Shown here: positions 10,628 to 22,583 of the stretch, one piece after another
Numbering within the stretch: position 1 is the stretch's first letter
Layout: every line of letters starts with the position of its first letter
Assembly: GCF_024448695.1 (NCBI RefSeq)
Contig: NZ_JAMOHY010000024.1
Span: forward strand, 1-48,930
Source of the DNA: Stutzerimonas stutzeri
GTDB taxonomy: Bacteria; Pseudomonadota; Gammaproteobacteria; Pseudomonadales; Pseudomonadaceae
DNA length: 48,930 nt
Reading direction: 5' to 3'
The notes under the pieces: model-generated
The model's input: only the letters and a program-made list of their open reading frames with translations
The model's database searches: none
Told to the model about the DNA's origin: nothing
Program-made: the position numbers and the translations under genes

Positions 10628-11754
10628 GAGCGAACTCCGTCAAACCAGGGTTCAGCGCTTTCGATCACCCCGCCACCGAGGCAGATTTCACCGTCATAGA
10701 ACACTACCGATTGACCGGGCGTCACGGCACGCTGAGGCTCATCGAACTCGACCCGATAGTCTGTATTGGTCTTTTCCAGCCGGCAGGCCTGATCAGTCTG
10801 GCGGTAGCGCACCTTGGCCGCGACGCGTAGCGGTACAGTCGTTTCGACAGGGTTGACCCAGTAGATGTTTGATACAAACAGGGCGCGTGCGAACAACCAG
10901 GGATGGTCATTGCCCTGGCCGACCATCAGTACGTTGCGCTCCAGATCCTTGCTCAAGACGTACCAGGGCTCGTCGCCAGCATCTTTCAAGCCGCCGATAC
11001 CCAGGCCCTGACGCTGCCCGATGGTGTGGTACATCAGGCCGTGATGGCGTCCTATGACCTCGCCATCAATGGTCTCGATGGCGCCGGGCTGGGCCGGCAG
11101 GTACTGCTTGAGAAAGTCACTGAAACGACGCTCGCCGATAAAACAGATGCCGGTGGAGTCCTTCTTCTTCGCTGTGGCCAGGCCGTATTTTTCGGCGATG
11201 GCTCGTACCTCCGGTTTTTCCAGCTCGCCAACGGGAAACAGGGTCTTGCTCAGCTGCTCGCCGCCTACGGCATGGAGGAAGTAGCTCTGGTCCTTGTTCG
11301 GGTCCAGGCCCTTGAGCAGTTCGCAGCGTCCGTCGATATCGCGGCGGCGAACATAGTGCCCCGTTGCGATCAGGTCGGCGCCGAGAGATAGGGCATAGTC
11401 GAGGAATGCCTTGAACTTGATTTCACGGTTGCAGAGGATGTCCGGGTTCGGCGTTCGGCCTGCCTTGTATTCGGCGAGGAAATGCTCGAATACGTTATCC
11501 CAATACTCGGCTGCAAAGTTGGCCGTGTGCAGTTTGATTCCGATCCTGTCGCAGACGGCCTGGGCGTCCGCGAGGTCTTCTCGGGCGGTGCAGTACTCGG
11601 TGCCGTCGTCCTCTTCCCAGTTCTTCATGAACAGGCCTTCGACCTGGTAACCCTGTTCGAGCAGGAGCAGGGCGGAAACCGAGGAATCGACGCCGCCGGA
11701 CATGCCGACTATGACGCGCAGGGTTTCGGGGGCTTGGAGAGCTGGATCAGACAT
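10624..11754 (-). CDS. mnmA: tRNA-specific 2-thiouridylase MnmA
   Basis: Installs sulfur at C2 of the wobble uridine (s2U34) in tRNAs for Lys, Glu and Gln, taking persulfide sulfur from the TusBCD-TusE relay, which is also in this window. It is 376 residues long. The PP-loop ATP-pyrophosphatase motif [10 protein letters not shown] lies at about 17-26. The catalytic cysteine pair sits in [12 protein letters not shown] and [11 protein letters not shown], followed by a C-terminal beta-barrel. The start is set at ATG 11754 (MSDPALQ), since the ten codons upstream show no family match. It is followed by hflD with a four-base overlap; nudJ lies 59 bases upstream in the same direction. Confidence 0.97.
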
Positions 11755-11813
11755 GGGATCTCGGTAGCTGGCTGCCAAAAACACGAAATTCTACAGCTTG
11801 ACGAAGGCAAAGG

Positions 11814-12263
11814 CTAAGGTCGCTGCTCACGTACCACATCCAGGCTGTGCAGCGGACCGGCAAGATAGTCGTCAATACAGCGCGGCACCAGCTCGCTGCG
11901 CCAGCGCTCCGGCTGGGTGGCTAGCTCGTCTCGGCTCAGCCAATGGGTGGCAAGGATGTCGCTGTCCAGTGGGCGCTGTGGATGATGAAGGACGGGGCGG
12001 GCGGCGAAACAGACGCGCTGATAGGTCACACCGTTGCTGGGAGCAGTATAGAGGTAGATGCCGACCACAGCGCTCAGCTCCACCTCCCAGCCTGTTTCTT
12101 CAAGGGTTTCGCGTATTGCTGCCTGTCGAAGGGTTTCATCGGGCTCCAAGTGTCCGGCGGGCTGGTTCAGTACCGGCTGGCCCGCCTGGGATTCTTCTAC
12201 CAGGAGAAAGCGGCCGTTATGCTCGACGATGGTGGCGACTGTGATGTGTGGATGCCAGGTCAT
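11814..12263 (-). CDS. nudJ: NUDIX hydrolase (phosphatase NudJ type)
   Basis: A 149-residue NUDIX protein. The full Nudix box is readable: GHLEPDETLRQAAIRETLEE followed by TGWE, matching G-x5-E-x7-R-E-U-x-E-E-x-G-U at about residues 38-60. Its position directly upstream of mnmA matches the usual nudJ-mnmA pairing. NudJ hydrolyses nucleoside tri- and diphosphates and hydroxymethylpyrimidine pyrophosphate. It probably forms an operon nudJ-mnmA-hflD. The substrate assignment rests on context and family. Confidence 0.85.
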   Translation of the reverse strand: MTWHPHITVATIVEHNGRFLLVEESQAGQPVLNQPAGHLEPDETLRQAAIRETLEETGWEVELSAVVGIYLYTAPSNGVTYQRVCFAARPVLHHPQRPLDSDILATHWLSRDELATQPERWRSELVPRCIDDYLAGPLHSLDVVREQRP

Positions 12264-12321
12264 GGAGGTGCCTGTTGGTCATTGAGTAATGGAATGCTAG
12301 CAATGAAGTCTGCCTGAAACG

Positions 12322-12350
12322 CGAAACCCCAGCGCAGGGCTGGGGTTTCG
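12322..12350. terminator. rho-independent terminator of idh
   Basis: A perfect 12-bp stem (CGAAACCCCAGC 12322-12333; GCTGGGGTTTCG 12339-12350) with a 5-base loop. It lies between the idh stop and the nudJ start; the A- and T-rich outer ends allow action mainly for leftward idh transcription. Confidence 0.75.
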
Positions 12351-12384
12351 TTTGCCGTAACGCCGTCAGGCGTCGGACGACGGT

Positions 12385-14610
<2,226 letters not shown>

Positions 14611-14964
14611 TGGTGTTGGCTCTCTCTTGCTGTGCGTGCACAGAATCTCGAAGTGCGTGGGTAGACGCTCTGGCTGCAGTTTGTTGAGCCAGAAATCGAG
14701 GTTCGCCGCGATGATGTTGGGTACACCACTAGAGTGTTGGCTCCATACGGCTGCGGTTGGCAGTCGGATGGTTTCAGGAGAGGAGGACTCGTTAGAGACC
14801 GGCTGGCTCCTCATGACTCGTTAGTCACCTAAGTAGTATATCACCGCACGTCACTTTCCCAGAATGCCTAGACCATAAGACGATGGCAGAGATGGTTTCG
14901 GACGAATCAACTGGGGTACTCTCAAGGATGACCACTGTTTTTAACCACCAAAACGGAGTCCAGC
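14611..14964. other. 354-base divergent regulatory region between idh and icd
   Basis: No gene is supported here. The idh frame is open across 14611-14814, but with no family match. This region must hold promoters for both isocitrate dehydrogenases. A TATACT -10-like hexamer reading toward idh is at 14835-14840 (AGTATA on the plus strand), but no good -35 goes with it. A GGAG lies just before the icd start codon. I found no clear operator dyad. Confidence 0.5.
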
Positions 14965-16221
14965 ATGGGATACCAAAAGATCCAGGTGCCAGCCAGCGGT
15001 GACAAAATCACCGTCAATGCCGACAACACTCTGAATGTCCCGAACAACCCGATCATTCCTTATATAGAGGGTGACGGAATTGGTGTCGATATCAGCCCGG
15101 TAATGATCAAGGTCGTCGATGCCGCCGTGGAAAAGGCCTACGGTGGTGAGCGCAAGATTGCCTGGATGGAAATCTACGCCGGTGAAAAGGCAACCCAGAT
15201 CTATGATCAAGACACCTGGTTGCCGAAAGAAACGCTGGACGTCGTGCGCGACTATGTAGTCTCCATCAAGGGGCCGCTAACCACGCCAGTGGGGGGTGGT
15301 ATTCGCTCGTTGAACGTGGCGCTGCGCCAGGAGCTGGATCTGTACGTCTGCCAGCGCCCGGTTCGCTGGTTCACTGGTGTGCCCAGCCCGGTGAAGAGGC
15401 CTGGCGACGTGGATATGGTGATCTTTCGCGAGAACTCCGAAGACATCTACGCCGGCGTCGAGTGGAAGGCTGGCAGCCCTGAGGCCGAGAAGGTCATCAA
15501 GTTTCTCACTGAAGAAATGGGCGTCACGAAGATTCGTTTCACCGAAAACTGCGGCATTGGCATCAAGCCGGTGTCCCTTGAAGGCACCAAGCGTCTGGTG
15601 CGCAAGGCGCTGCAATACGCGGTGGACAATGATCGCAGCTCAGTGACCCTTGTGCATAAGGGCAACATCATGAAGTTCACTGAGGGTGCCTTCAAGGAAT
15701 GGGGGTATGAGGTGGCGCGCGACGAATTCGGCGCGGAACTGCTGGATGGCGGCCCCTGGATGCAGTTCAAGAATCCCGCCAGCGGCAAAACCATTGTCGT
15801 CAAGGACGCCATTGCCGATGCCATGCTGCAGCAGATTCTGCTGCGTCCTGAGGAATACGACGTTATCGCCACCCTGAACCTCAATGGCGACTACCTTTCC
15901 GACGCGTTGGCAGCCGAGGTTGGCGGTATCGGTATTGCACCGGGTGCCAACCTGTCCGATACGGTGGCCATGTTCGAGGCGACCCACGGTACAGCACCGA
16001 AATATGCCGGCCAGGACAAGGTCAATCCGGGATCACTGATTCTCTCGGCCGAGATGATGCTGCGCCACATGGGCTGGGTTGAAGCAGCCGATCTGCTGAT
16101 CAAGTCAACCGAAGACGCCATCGCCGCCAAGACGGTGACCTATGACTTCGAGCGCCAAATGGAGGGCGCGAAGCTGGTGTCTTGCTCCGGCTTCGGCGAC
16201 GCCATGATCTCCCACATGTAA
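14965..16221 (+). CDS. icd: NADP-dependent isocitrate dehydrogenase (dimeric, TCA cycle)
   Basis: A 418-residue enzyme of the isocitrate/isopropylmalate dehydrogenase family. The segment [19 protein letters not shown] contains the serine that AceK phosphorylates in E. coli to send isocitrate into the glyoxylate shunt. The metal-binding region and the [20 protein letters not shown] and [12 protein letters not shown] segments complete the active site. No aceK gene is visible in this window. The start ATG 14965 has GGAG about 7 bases upstream. A perfect 14-bp terminator follows. Confidence 0.97.
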   Translation: MGYQKIQVPASGDKITVNADNTLNVPNNPIIPYIEGDGIGVDISPVMIKVVDAAVEKAYGGERKIAWMEIYAGEKATQIYDQDTWLPKETLDVVRDYVVSIKGPLTTPVGGGIRSLNVALRQELDLYVCQRPVRWFTGVPSPVKRPGDVDMVIFRENSEDIYAGVEWKAGSPEAEKVIKFLTEEMGVTKIRFTENCGIGIKPVSLEGTKRLVRKALQYAVDNDRSSVTLVHKGNIMKFTEGAFKEWGYEVARDEFGAELLDGGPWMQFKNPASGKTIVVKDAIADAMLQQILLRPEEYDVIATLNLNGDYLSDALAAEVGGIGIAPGANLSDTVAMFEATHGTAPKYAGQDKVNPGSLILSAEMMLRHMGWVEAADLLIKSTEDAIAAKTVTYDFERQMEGAKLVSCSGFGDAMISHM

Positions 16222-16231
16222 AGTGGGTAAG

Positions 16232-16268
16232 AACAGAAAAGGCCGATCATTGACCGGCCTTTTCTGTT
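16232..16268. terminator. bidirectional terminator between icd and cspD
   Basis: A perfect 14-bp stem (AACAGAAAAGGCCG 16232-16245; CGGCCTTTTCTGTT 16255-16268) with a 9-base loop. The T/A tracts within the stem ends serve both convergent genes. Confidence 0.9.
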
Positions 16269-16274
16269 GCTGGA

Positions 16275-16532
16275 TCAGGCTTCTGCAGCCGAATGTTGGG
16301 AGATGGGCACAACTGCATCCTCGGTTGCCTGCAATGACCTGATATTGGTCGCATGCAGACCCTTGGGTCCTTGCAGAATATCAAACCTGACCGCCTGCCC
16401 AGCCTTGAGAGTCCTATACCCTTCCATCTGAATGGCAGAGTAGTGGGCGAACAGGTCCTCATCGTCGCCGTCTGCTACGATGAAACCATAGCCCTTGGCG
16501 TTGTTGAACCACTTGACCTTACCGCTTAGCAT
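16275..16532 (-). CDS. cspD: cold-shock-domain protein CspD
   Basis: An 85-residue cold-shock domain protein with RNP1 (KGYGFI, following KWFNNA) and RNP2 (DLFAHYSAI) motifs and an extra C-terminal tail of about 18 residues. The tail and the position divergent from clpS identify CspD. In E. coli this single-stranded nucleic-acid binder inhibits DNA replication in stationary phase and is induced by nutrient stress rather than cold. ATG 16532 is chosen (MLSGKVKWF), with GAGGG upstream. A promoter candidate lies at 16648-16675. Confidence 0.93.
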   Translation of the reverse strand: MLSGKVKWFNNAKGYGFIVADGDDEDLFAHYSAIQMEGYRTLKAGQAVRFDILQGPKGLHATNIRSLQATEDAVVPISQHSAAEA

Positions 16533-16647
16533 GCTCTTATCCCTCTGCAAAGTAGTCCATCACTGGAGTAACATCCATTTCATTCCGCGCGAGTGCAACA
16601 CTGCATGACACCTTGCGCGCAACCTGTTGCCTTTGTGGCACATACTG

Positions 16648-16675
16648 TTTGTATCATCGTTTTGCCGATAGTCAA
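16648..16675 (-). promoter_or_regulatory. sigma70-like promoter candidate for cspD
   Basis: On the minus strand TTGACT (16670-16675) is followed after 16 bases by TACAAA (16648-16653). It points toward cspD and gives a leader of about 110 bases. The -10 box matches only four of six positions. Confidence 0.4.
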
Positions 16676-16749
16676 GGCGACTCGTCAGGTGGCTGTGAAG
16701 CCCTTCAATTTACCCGGCCATGGTGCCCCGACGTAGACCGTTTATTCGC

Positions 16750-17112
16750 ATGCGTGCATCCCCAATGATTCGTCTAATATTCAATCAGGATCGTCCAGAG
16801 AGCGAGGGCGATGATGCGTCCGGGGTGGCGATCGAAGAAGCCAGGCCGCAACTGAAGGCACCACCCATGTTCAAAGTTGTCATGTTCAATGATGACTACA
16901 CGCCGATGGATTTTGTCGTGGAGGTACTGGAAGGGATTTTCAATCACAACCGGGAGCTTTCCACCAAGATCATGCTGACCGTTCATACTGAAGGGCGGGC
17001 CGTTTGTGGTGTTTACACGCGGGATGTCGCTGAAACCAAAGCGATGCAGGTCAATCAATATGCAAGGGAGTGCCAGCATCCGTTGCTTTGTGAGATCGAG
17101 AAGGACGGTTAA
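16750..17112 (+). CDS. clpS: ATP-dependent Clp protease adaptor ClpS
   Basis: The adaptor that hands N-degron substrates (N-terminal Leu, Phe, Tyr or Trp) to ClpAP. The 120-residue protein has a flexible N-terminal extension and the core [24 protein letters not shown], then [26 protein letters not shown]. The ND-D and the H in MLTVHTEG mark the N-degron pocket. ATG 16750 gives [16 protein letters not shown], aligning with the family N-terminus as I recall it. ATG 16720 is also open; neither has a strong Shine-Dalgarno. clpA follows after 29 bases, so the two form an operon. Confidence 0.95.
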   Translation: MRASPMIRLIFNQDRPESEGDDASGVAIEEARPQLKAPPMFKVVMFNDDYTPMDFVVEVLEGIFNHNRELSTKIMLTVHTEGRAVCGVYTRDVAETKAMQVNQYARECQHPLLCEIEKDG

Positions 17113-17141
17113 TCCCGATTGCTGGGTAAGAGGTGAAAGCT

Positions 17142-19409
17142 ATGTTGAACCGTGAGCTCGAAGTCACTCTGAATCTGGCCTTCAAGGAGGCTCGCACCAA
17201 GCGTCATGAATTCATGACGGTAGAGCATCTCCTGCTAGCGCTTTTGGATAATGAGGCCGCCGCAACCGTTTTGCGCGCCTGCGGAGCCAGTCTCGACAAG
17301 CTGCGGCATGATCTGCAGGAATTTATCGACTCCACCACCCCGCTGATTCCCCAGCATGATGAAGAACGTGAAACTCAGCCAACTCTGGGCTTCCAGCGAG
17401 TGCTGCAGCGCGCCGTTTTTCATGTGCAGAGCTCCGGCAAGCGCGAGGTGACAGGTGCCAATGTGTTGGTGGCCATCTTCAGCGAGCAGGAAAGCCAAGC
17501 CGTATACCTGCTCAAACAGCAGAATGTTGCGCGTATTGATGTCGTCAACTTCATTGCGCATGGCATTTCCAAGGTGCCGGGCAGTGGCAATGCCGAAAGT
17601 GATTCGGATATGCAGGATGAGGAGGGTGGGGAAACCGCAGCCTCCGGTAATCCGCTGGACGCCTATGCCAGCAATCTCAACGAACTGGCGCGGCAGGGGC
17701 GAATCGATCCGCTGGTCGGGCGCGAACACGAAGTTGAGCGCGTCGCGCAGATACTGGCGCGCCGTCGCAAGAACAATCCATTGCTGGTGGGTGAGGCAGG
17801 CGTAGGCAAGACAGCGATCGCCGAAGGCCTGGCCAAGCGTATTGTCGATAACCAGGTGCCTGAGCTGCTGGCCGACAGCGTCGTCTATTCGCTGGATCTG
17901 GGCGCTCTGCTAGCAGGCACCAAGTACCGGGGCGATTTCGAGAAGCGCTTCAAGGCGCTGTTGAACGAGCTGCGCAAGCGGCCGCAGGCGGTTCTGTTCA
18001 TTGACGAAATTCATACCATCATTGGTGCTGGGGCTGCATCGGGCGGAGTGATGGACGCTTCCAATCTGCTCAAGCCCCTGTTGTCCTCGGGTGAGATCCG
18101 CTGCATTGGTTCGACGACCTTTCAGGAGTTTCGTGGAATCTTCGAGAAGGACAGGGCGCTGGCGCGGCGCTTCCAGAAAGTCGATGTCAGCGAGCCCTCC
18201 GTCGAGGACACCATTGGCATTCTGCGTGGCCTGAAAGGACGTTTCGAGCAGCATCACAGTATCGAGTACAGTGACGAATCGCTGCGGGCCGCGGCCGAGT
18301 TGGCGTCGCGCTATATCAACGACCGCCATATGCCCGACAAGGCCATTGACGTGATCGACGAGGCGGGTGCCTTTCAGCGCCTGCAGCCGGAAGAAAAGCG
18401 GGCCAAGCGTATTGATGTGGAGCAGGTCGAGGACATTGTGGCCAAGATCGCGCGGATTCCGCCAAAGCATGTCAGCACGTCCGACAAGGAACTGTTGCGC
18501 AATCTGGAGCGCGATCTGAAGCTGACAGTCTTTGGTCAGGATGATGCAATCGACTCGCTGTCTACCGCCATCAAGCTTTCGCGTGCCGGGCTGAAAGCGC
18601 CGGACAAGCCGGTAGGGTCGTTCCTTTTTGCCGGCCCCACGGGTGTCGGCAAGACCGAGGCCGCCAGGCAGCTGGCGCGTGCGCTGGGTATCGAGCTTGT
18701 GCGCTTCGATATGTCCGAGTACATGGAGCGGCATACGGTGTCACGCCTGATTGGTGCACCTCCCGGTTATGTGGGGTTCGATCAGGGCGGCCTGCTGACC
18801 GAGGCAATCACCAAGCAGCCACATTGCGTGTTGCTGCTTGACGAGATCGAGAAGGCGCATCCCGAGGTCTTCAATTTGCTGTTGCAGGTCATGGACCATG
18901 GCACCTTGACGGACAATAACGGACGCAAGGCAGATTTCCGTAATGTCATTCTCATCATGACCACCAACGCCGGGGCGGAAACGGCGGCCAGGGCGTCGAT
19001 TGGCTTCACGCATCAGGACCATGCGTCCGACGCGATGGAAGTGATCAAGAAGAGCTTCACGCCCGAATTCCGTAACCGGCTGGATACCATCATCCAGTTC
19101 GGTCGCCTGAGCCATGAAGTGATCAAGAGCATTGTCGATAAGTTCCTCATCGAATTGCAGGCGCAGCTTGAGGACAAACACGTCACGCTGGAGGTCTCGG
19201 ATACGGCTCGCGGCTGGCTGGCCGAAGGGGGCTACGATGTGCAGATGGGGGCTCGGCCAATGGCGCGGCTGATTCAGGACAAGATCAAACGACCCTTGGC
19301 CGAAGAGATACTCTTCGGCGAACTGGCCGAGCATGGTGGCGTGGTTCACGTTGATGTTCGTGACGGAGAGCTGGTCTTCGAGTTCGAGACCAGCGTTGAG
19401 CTTGCCTGA
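17142..19409 (+). CDS. clpA: ATP-dependent Clp protease ATP-binding subunit ClpA
   Basis: The Hsp100 unfoldase that feeds ClpP. It is 755 residues long: an N-terminal Clp repeat domain that binds ClpS (1-about 145), an acidic linker, then two AAA+ modules. Walker A motifs GEAGVGKT (about 217) and GPTGVGKT (about 498) are intact, as are the Walker B motifs VLFIDEIHT and [14 protein letters not shown]. The ClpP-binding IGF-type loop is present (RASIGFTHQ). ATG 17142 is preceded by AAGAGGTG; the open frame also contains a GTG nine bases earlier. A palindromic terminator follows. Confidence 0.97.
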   Translation: MLNRELEVTLNLAFKEARTKRHEFMTVEHLLLALLDNEAAATVLRACGASLDKLRHDLQEFIDSTTPLIPQHDEERETQPTLGFQRVLQRAVFHVQSSGKREVTGANVLVAIFSEQESQAVYLLKQQNVARIDVVNFIAHGISKVPGSGNAESDSDMQDEEGGETAASGNPLDAYASNLNELARQGRIDPLVGREHEVERVAQILARRRKNNPLLVGEAGVGKTAIAEGLAKRIVDNQVPELLADSVVYSLDLGALLAGTKYRGDFEKRFKALLNELRKRPQAVLFIDEIHTIIGAGAASGGVMDASNLLKPLLSSGEIRCIGSTTFQEFRGIFEKDRALARRFQKVDVSEPSVEDTIGILRGLKGRFEQHHSIEYSDESLRAAAELASRYINDRHMPDKAIDVIDEAGAFQRLQPEEKRAKRIDVEQVEDIVAKIARIPPKHVSTSDKELLRNLERDLKLTVFGQDDAIDSLSTAIKLSRAGLKAPDKPVGSFLFAGPTGVGKTEAARQLARALGIELVRFDMSEYMERHTVSRLIGAPPGYVGFDQGGLLTEAITKQPHCVLLLDEIEKAHPEVFNLLLQVMDHGTLTDNNGRKADFRNVILIMTTNAGAETAARASIGFTHQDHASDAMEVIKKSFTPEFRNRLDTIIQFGRLSHEVIKSIVDKFLIELQAQLEDKHVTLEVSDTARGWLAEGGYDVQMGARPMARLIQDKIKRPLAEEILFGELAEHGGVVHVDVRDGELVFEFETSVELA

Positions 19410-19441
19410 TGGGCGGCTAAATGTGTTGTCCAGCTAATCAG

Positions 19442-19467
19442 AACGCCCGGCAGCTGCCGGGCGTTTT
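19442..19467 (+). terminator. terminator of clpSA
   Basis: AACGCCCGGCAGCTGCCGGGCGTT is a fully palindromic segment (19442-19465) followed by TT. It lies 32 bases after the clpA stop. Confidence 0.85.
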
Positions 19468-19521
19468 GTTATCTGTTTTCTATGCGCAGGTCGGGTGCCC
19501 GGAAGCGTGGCGGACATATAC

Positions 19522-19545
19522 AAAAAAGCCCGGCTCTGGCCGGGC
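19522..19545 (-). terminator. terminator of infA
   Basis: Read leftward: GCCCGGC, 4-base loop, GCCGGGC, then six Ts (A-run 19522-19527 on the plus strand). It sits 20 bases beyond the infA stop. Confidence 0.88.
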
Positions 19546-19565
19546 ATTCTTTCTCGCGTCTCGTA

Positions 19566-19784
19566 TCAACGAGCGCGGTAGGTGATGCGACCTTTGCTCA
19601 AATCGTACGGCGTCAGCTCTACACGAACCTTGTCACCGGTCAGAATCCGGATGTAGTTCTTGCGCATCTTTCCGGAGATGTGCGCAGTAACGACGTGCCC
19701 ATTTTCCAACTCCACGCGAAACATGGTGTTGGGCAGGGTGTCGACGACAGTACCTTCCATTTCGAAGCTGTCTTCTTTCGACAT
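19566..19784 (-). CDS. infA: translation initiation factor IF-1
   Basis: A 72-residue OB-fold protein, exactly the usual IF-1 length ([20 protein letters not shown]..., [21 protein letters not shown], ending YRAR). It binds the ribosomal A site during initiation together with IF-2 and IF-3. Located between convergent clpA and upstream bpt, with its own terminator. Bases 19785-19933 to its right are non-coding apart from the hairpin at 19884-19936. Confidence 0.98.
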
Positions 19785-19883
19785 TCAGTAAAACCCTCGG
19801 TATCCAATGATTGACCCTGCGCAAAAATGCGCGGGTAAAAGCGGCAAGCATTGTGCCTGAAAGGGCTACGAGAGCCAAGGGGT

Positions 19884-19936
19884 TAGGGGCTGTTCCTGAT
19901 TCGTACGCAATCTGTGTGCGAATCAGGGAGCCCCTA
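19884..19936 (-). terminator. long hairpin covering the bpt stop codon
   Basis: TAGGGGCT (19884-19891) pairs with AGCCCCTA (19929-19936), and CCTGATTCG (19895-19903) with CGAATCAGG (19919-19927), giving about 17 bp with one small internal loop. The bpt stop codon (19934-19936) is inside the stem. It has no T-run on the minus strand, so it may be a 3'-end stabiliser or a rho-dependent end rather than an intrinsic terminator. Confidence 0.55.
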
Positions 19937-20641
19937 GCTGAGGCTGATCCAGCGCTGATTGACCAACAGCTCGATGGGACGGTATTCGGTCTTGTAGTTC
20001 ATCTTGCGGCAATTCTTGATCCAGTAACCCAGATACAGGCCCTTGAGTCCCAGCCGCGCGACCTCACCTGCCTGCCAGAGGATTGCGAAGCGGCCAAGGC
20101 TGCGACGTTCTTCGGCTGGGTCGTAGAAGGTATACACCGCCGACAGGCCATTGGGCAGTACGTCGGTTACGGCCAGGGCGAGCAGGCGGCCATCGAGGCG
20201 AAACTCGTAGAAGCGGGAGAAAGGCAGGTCGCGCACCAGAAAGGTATGGAATTGGTCACGGCTCGGCGGATACATGTCGCCGTCAGCGTGACGCTGCTCT
20301 ATATAGTTTGCATACAGGCCGTAGTATTCCTCGGTAAAGGCCGGGCGCACATCAGTGACCGTCAGATCGGCGTTGCGCTTGAGAATGCGCTTCTGCTGCC
20401 GGTTGAGTTGCAGCCTTTCGGCTGGAATGCGTGCGGGAATACAGGCGTTGCAGCGTTGGCAATGGGGTCGATAAAGATGATCGCCACTGCGACGAAATCC
20501 CATTTCCGACAGCTCGGCATACACCTGTACATCCATCGGCTGGCTGGGATCCAGAAACAGCGTGGTCGCCTGCTCTTCGGGCAGATAACTGCACGCATGA
20601 GGCTGTGTGGCGTAGAACTTGAGACGAGCCAGTGAAGTCAT
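19934..20641 (-). CDS. bpt: aspartate/glutamate leucyltransferase (Bpt/Ate)
   Basis: Transfers leucine from Leu-tRNA to proteins with N-terminal Asp or Glu, creating N-degrons for ClpS-ClpAP. It is 235 residues long. The N-terminal ATE domain has paired cysteines ([23 protein letters not shown]), and the C-terminal domain has [34 protein letters not shown] and the [12 protein letters not shown] segment, all family-typical. ATG 20641 ([10 protein letters not shown]) is chosen over an upstream start. It is 52 bases downstream of aat in the same direction, so the two transferases are likely co-transcribed. Confidence 0.95.
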   Translation of the reverse strand: MTSLARLKFYATQPHACSYLPEEQATTLFLDPSQPMDVQVYAELSEMGFRRSGDHLYRPHCQRCNACIPARIPAERLQLNRQQKRILKRNADLTVTDVRPAFTEEYYGLYANYIEQRHADGDMYPPSRDQFHTFLVRDLPFSRFYEFRLDGRLLALAVTDVLPNGLSAVYTFYDPAEERRSLGRFAILWQAGEVARLGLKGLYLGYWIKNCRKMNYKTEYRPIELLVNQRWISLS

Positions 20642-20693
20642 GGTCAACTCTCGCAAATCATGAAGTCAGTGTAGGTCAGCCTGGCTTGGTCGA

Positions 20694-21374
20694 CTAGGAC
20701 TCCCATCGGGTTGTGTCAGGTTCACCAAGATACCTGGCAAGCGCTTCGGCAAAGGTTTTGCGGGATATTGTTCGGGCGCCGAGACTGGCCAGATGCTGAG
20801 TTGGCATCTGGCAATCAATCAGTTTGAAGTCTCGCTCTCGCAGATGTTCCACCCACGTGACGAACCCCGCTTTGGAAGCATTGGTGACCCGGCTGAACAT
20901 GGATTCGCCGAAGAACAGCTGCCCCATGGCCAGGCCGTACAGGCCGCCGACCAAGCGCTCGTCCTGCCACACTTCCACAGAGTGTGCGATACCCATTCGA
21001 TGCAGTTGCAGGTAGGCGTCCTGCATGGAGGGCGTGATCCAGGTGCCATCGGCGTAGCTGCGCGGTGCGGCGCATCCCTCGATGACTGCCTTGAAAGCCT
21101 GGTCGAAGGTTATCTGGAAGACCCCCTGGCGCAGGGTTTTGCGCAGGCTGCGTGAGATATGTAGCTCTTCGGGATACAGCACAGTGCGCGGGTCCGGCGA
21201 CCACCAGAGCAATGGTTGCCCCTCCTGATACCAGGGAAAGCAGCCATGTCGGTAGGCTGCAAGCAGGCGTTCGGGGGACAGATCACCGCCAGCGGCCAGC
21301 AGGCCGTTTGGCTCGCGCATGGCCTTGTCGAGAGGAGGAAACGAGAGGTTGTCGCGCTGCAGCCAGGTCAGCAT
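20694..21374 (-). CDS. aat: leucyl/phenylalanyl-tRNA--protein transferase
   Basis: Adds Leu or Phe to N-terminal Lys or Arg of proteins, the second N-degron-creating enzyme here. It is 226 residues. Family segments are [44 protein letters not shown]-like ([32 protein letters not shown]) and a C-terminal [14 protein letters not shown]. The dimensions are normal. It lies between trxB's terminator and bpt. Confidence 0.96.
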   Translation of the reverse strand: MLTWLQRDNLSFPPLDKAMREPNGLLAAGGDLSPERLLAAYRHGCFPWYQEGQPLLWWSPDPRTVLYPEELHISRSLRKTLRQGVFQITFDQAFKAVIEGCAAPRSYADGTWITPSMQDAYLQLHRMGIAHSVEVWQDERLVGGLYGLAMGQLFFGESMFSRVTNASKAGFVTWVEHLRERDFKLIDCQMPTQHLASLGARTISRKTFAEALARYLGEPDTTRWES

Positions 21375-21391
21375 ATCGATAGGCCGAAAAG

Positions 21392-21415
21392 TCGGCGGTT
21401 GCAGACAACCGCCGA
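21392..21415 (-). terminator. terminator after trxB
   Basis: Stem TCGGCGGTTG (21392-21401) with CAACCGCCGA (21406-21415), 4-base loop, followed on the minus strand by a short T stretch (ACTTTTC). It lies between the trxB stop and the aat start. Confidence 0.75.
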
Positions 21416-21422
21416 AAAGGGA

Positions 21423-22379
<957 letters not shown>

Positions 22380-22583
22380 TCATAAGCCGTTGTTGCGAAA
22401 AGAAAAGCGTGCTTCAGTCGAGCAACGCTGCAAAAACTGGCGTTTATGCTACACCGAAGCATCGGGAAAAACCCAAGCCGGAATGGAACCGGCATGCCAT
22501 CGAGTCGACAAAGCCGTACAATGCCGAGGTTCTGGCTGATTACGGTTCACAGAGCGCGCCGCTGGCGCAGGAAATAAAGCGTT

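Noticed and set aside
14611..14814. 68-codon upstream extension of idh
   Set aside because: The extension has no resemblance to the family N-terminus; [11 protein letters not shown] at 14610 does.
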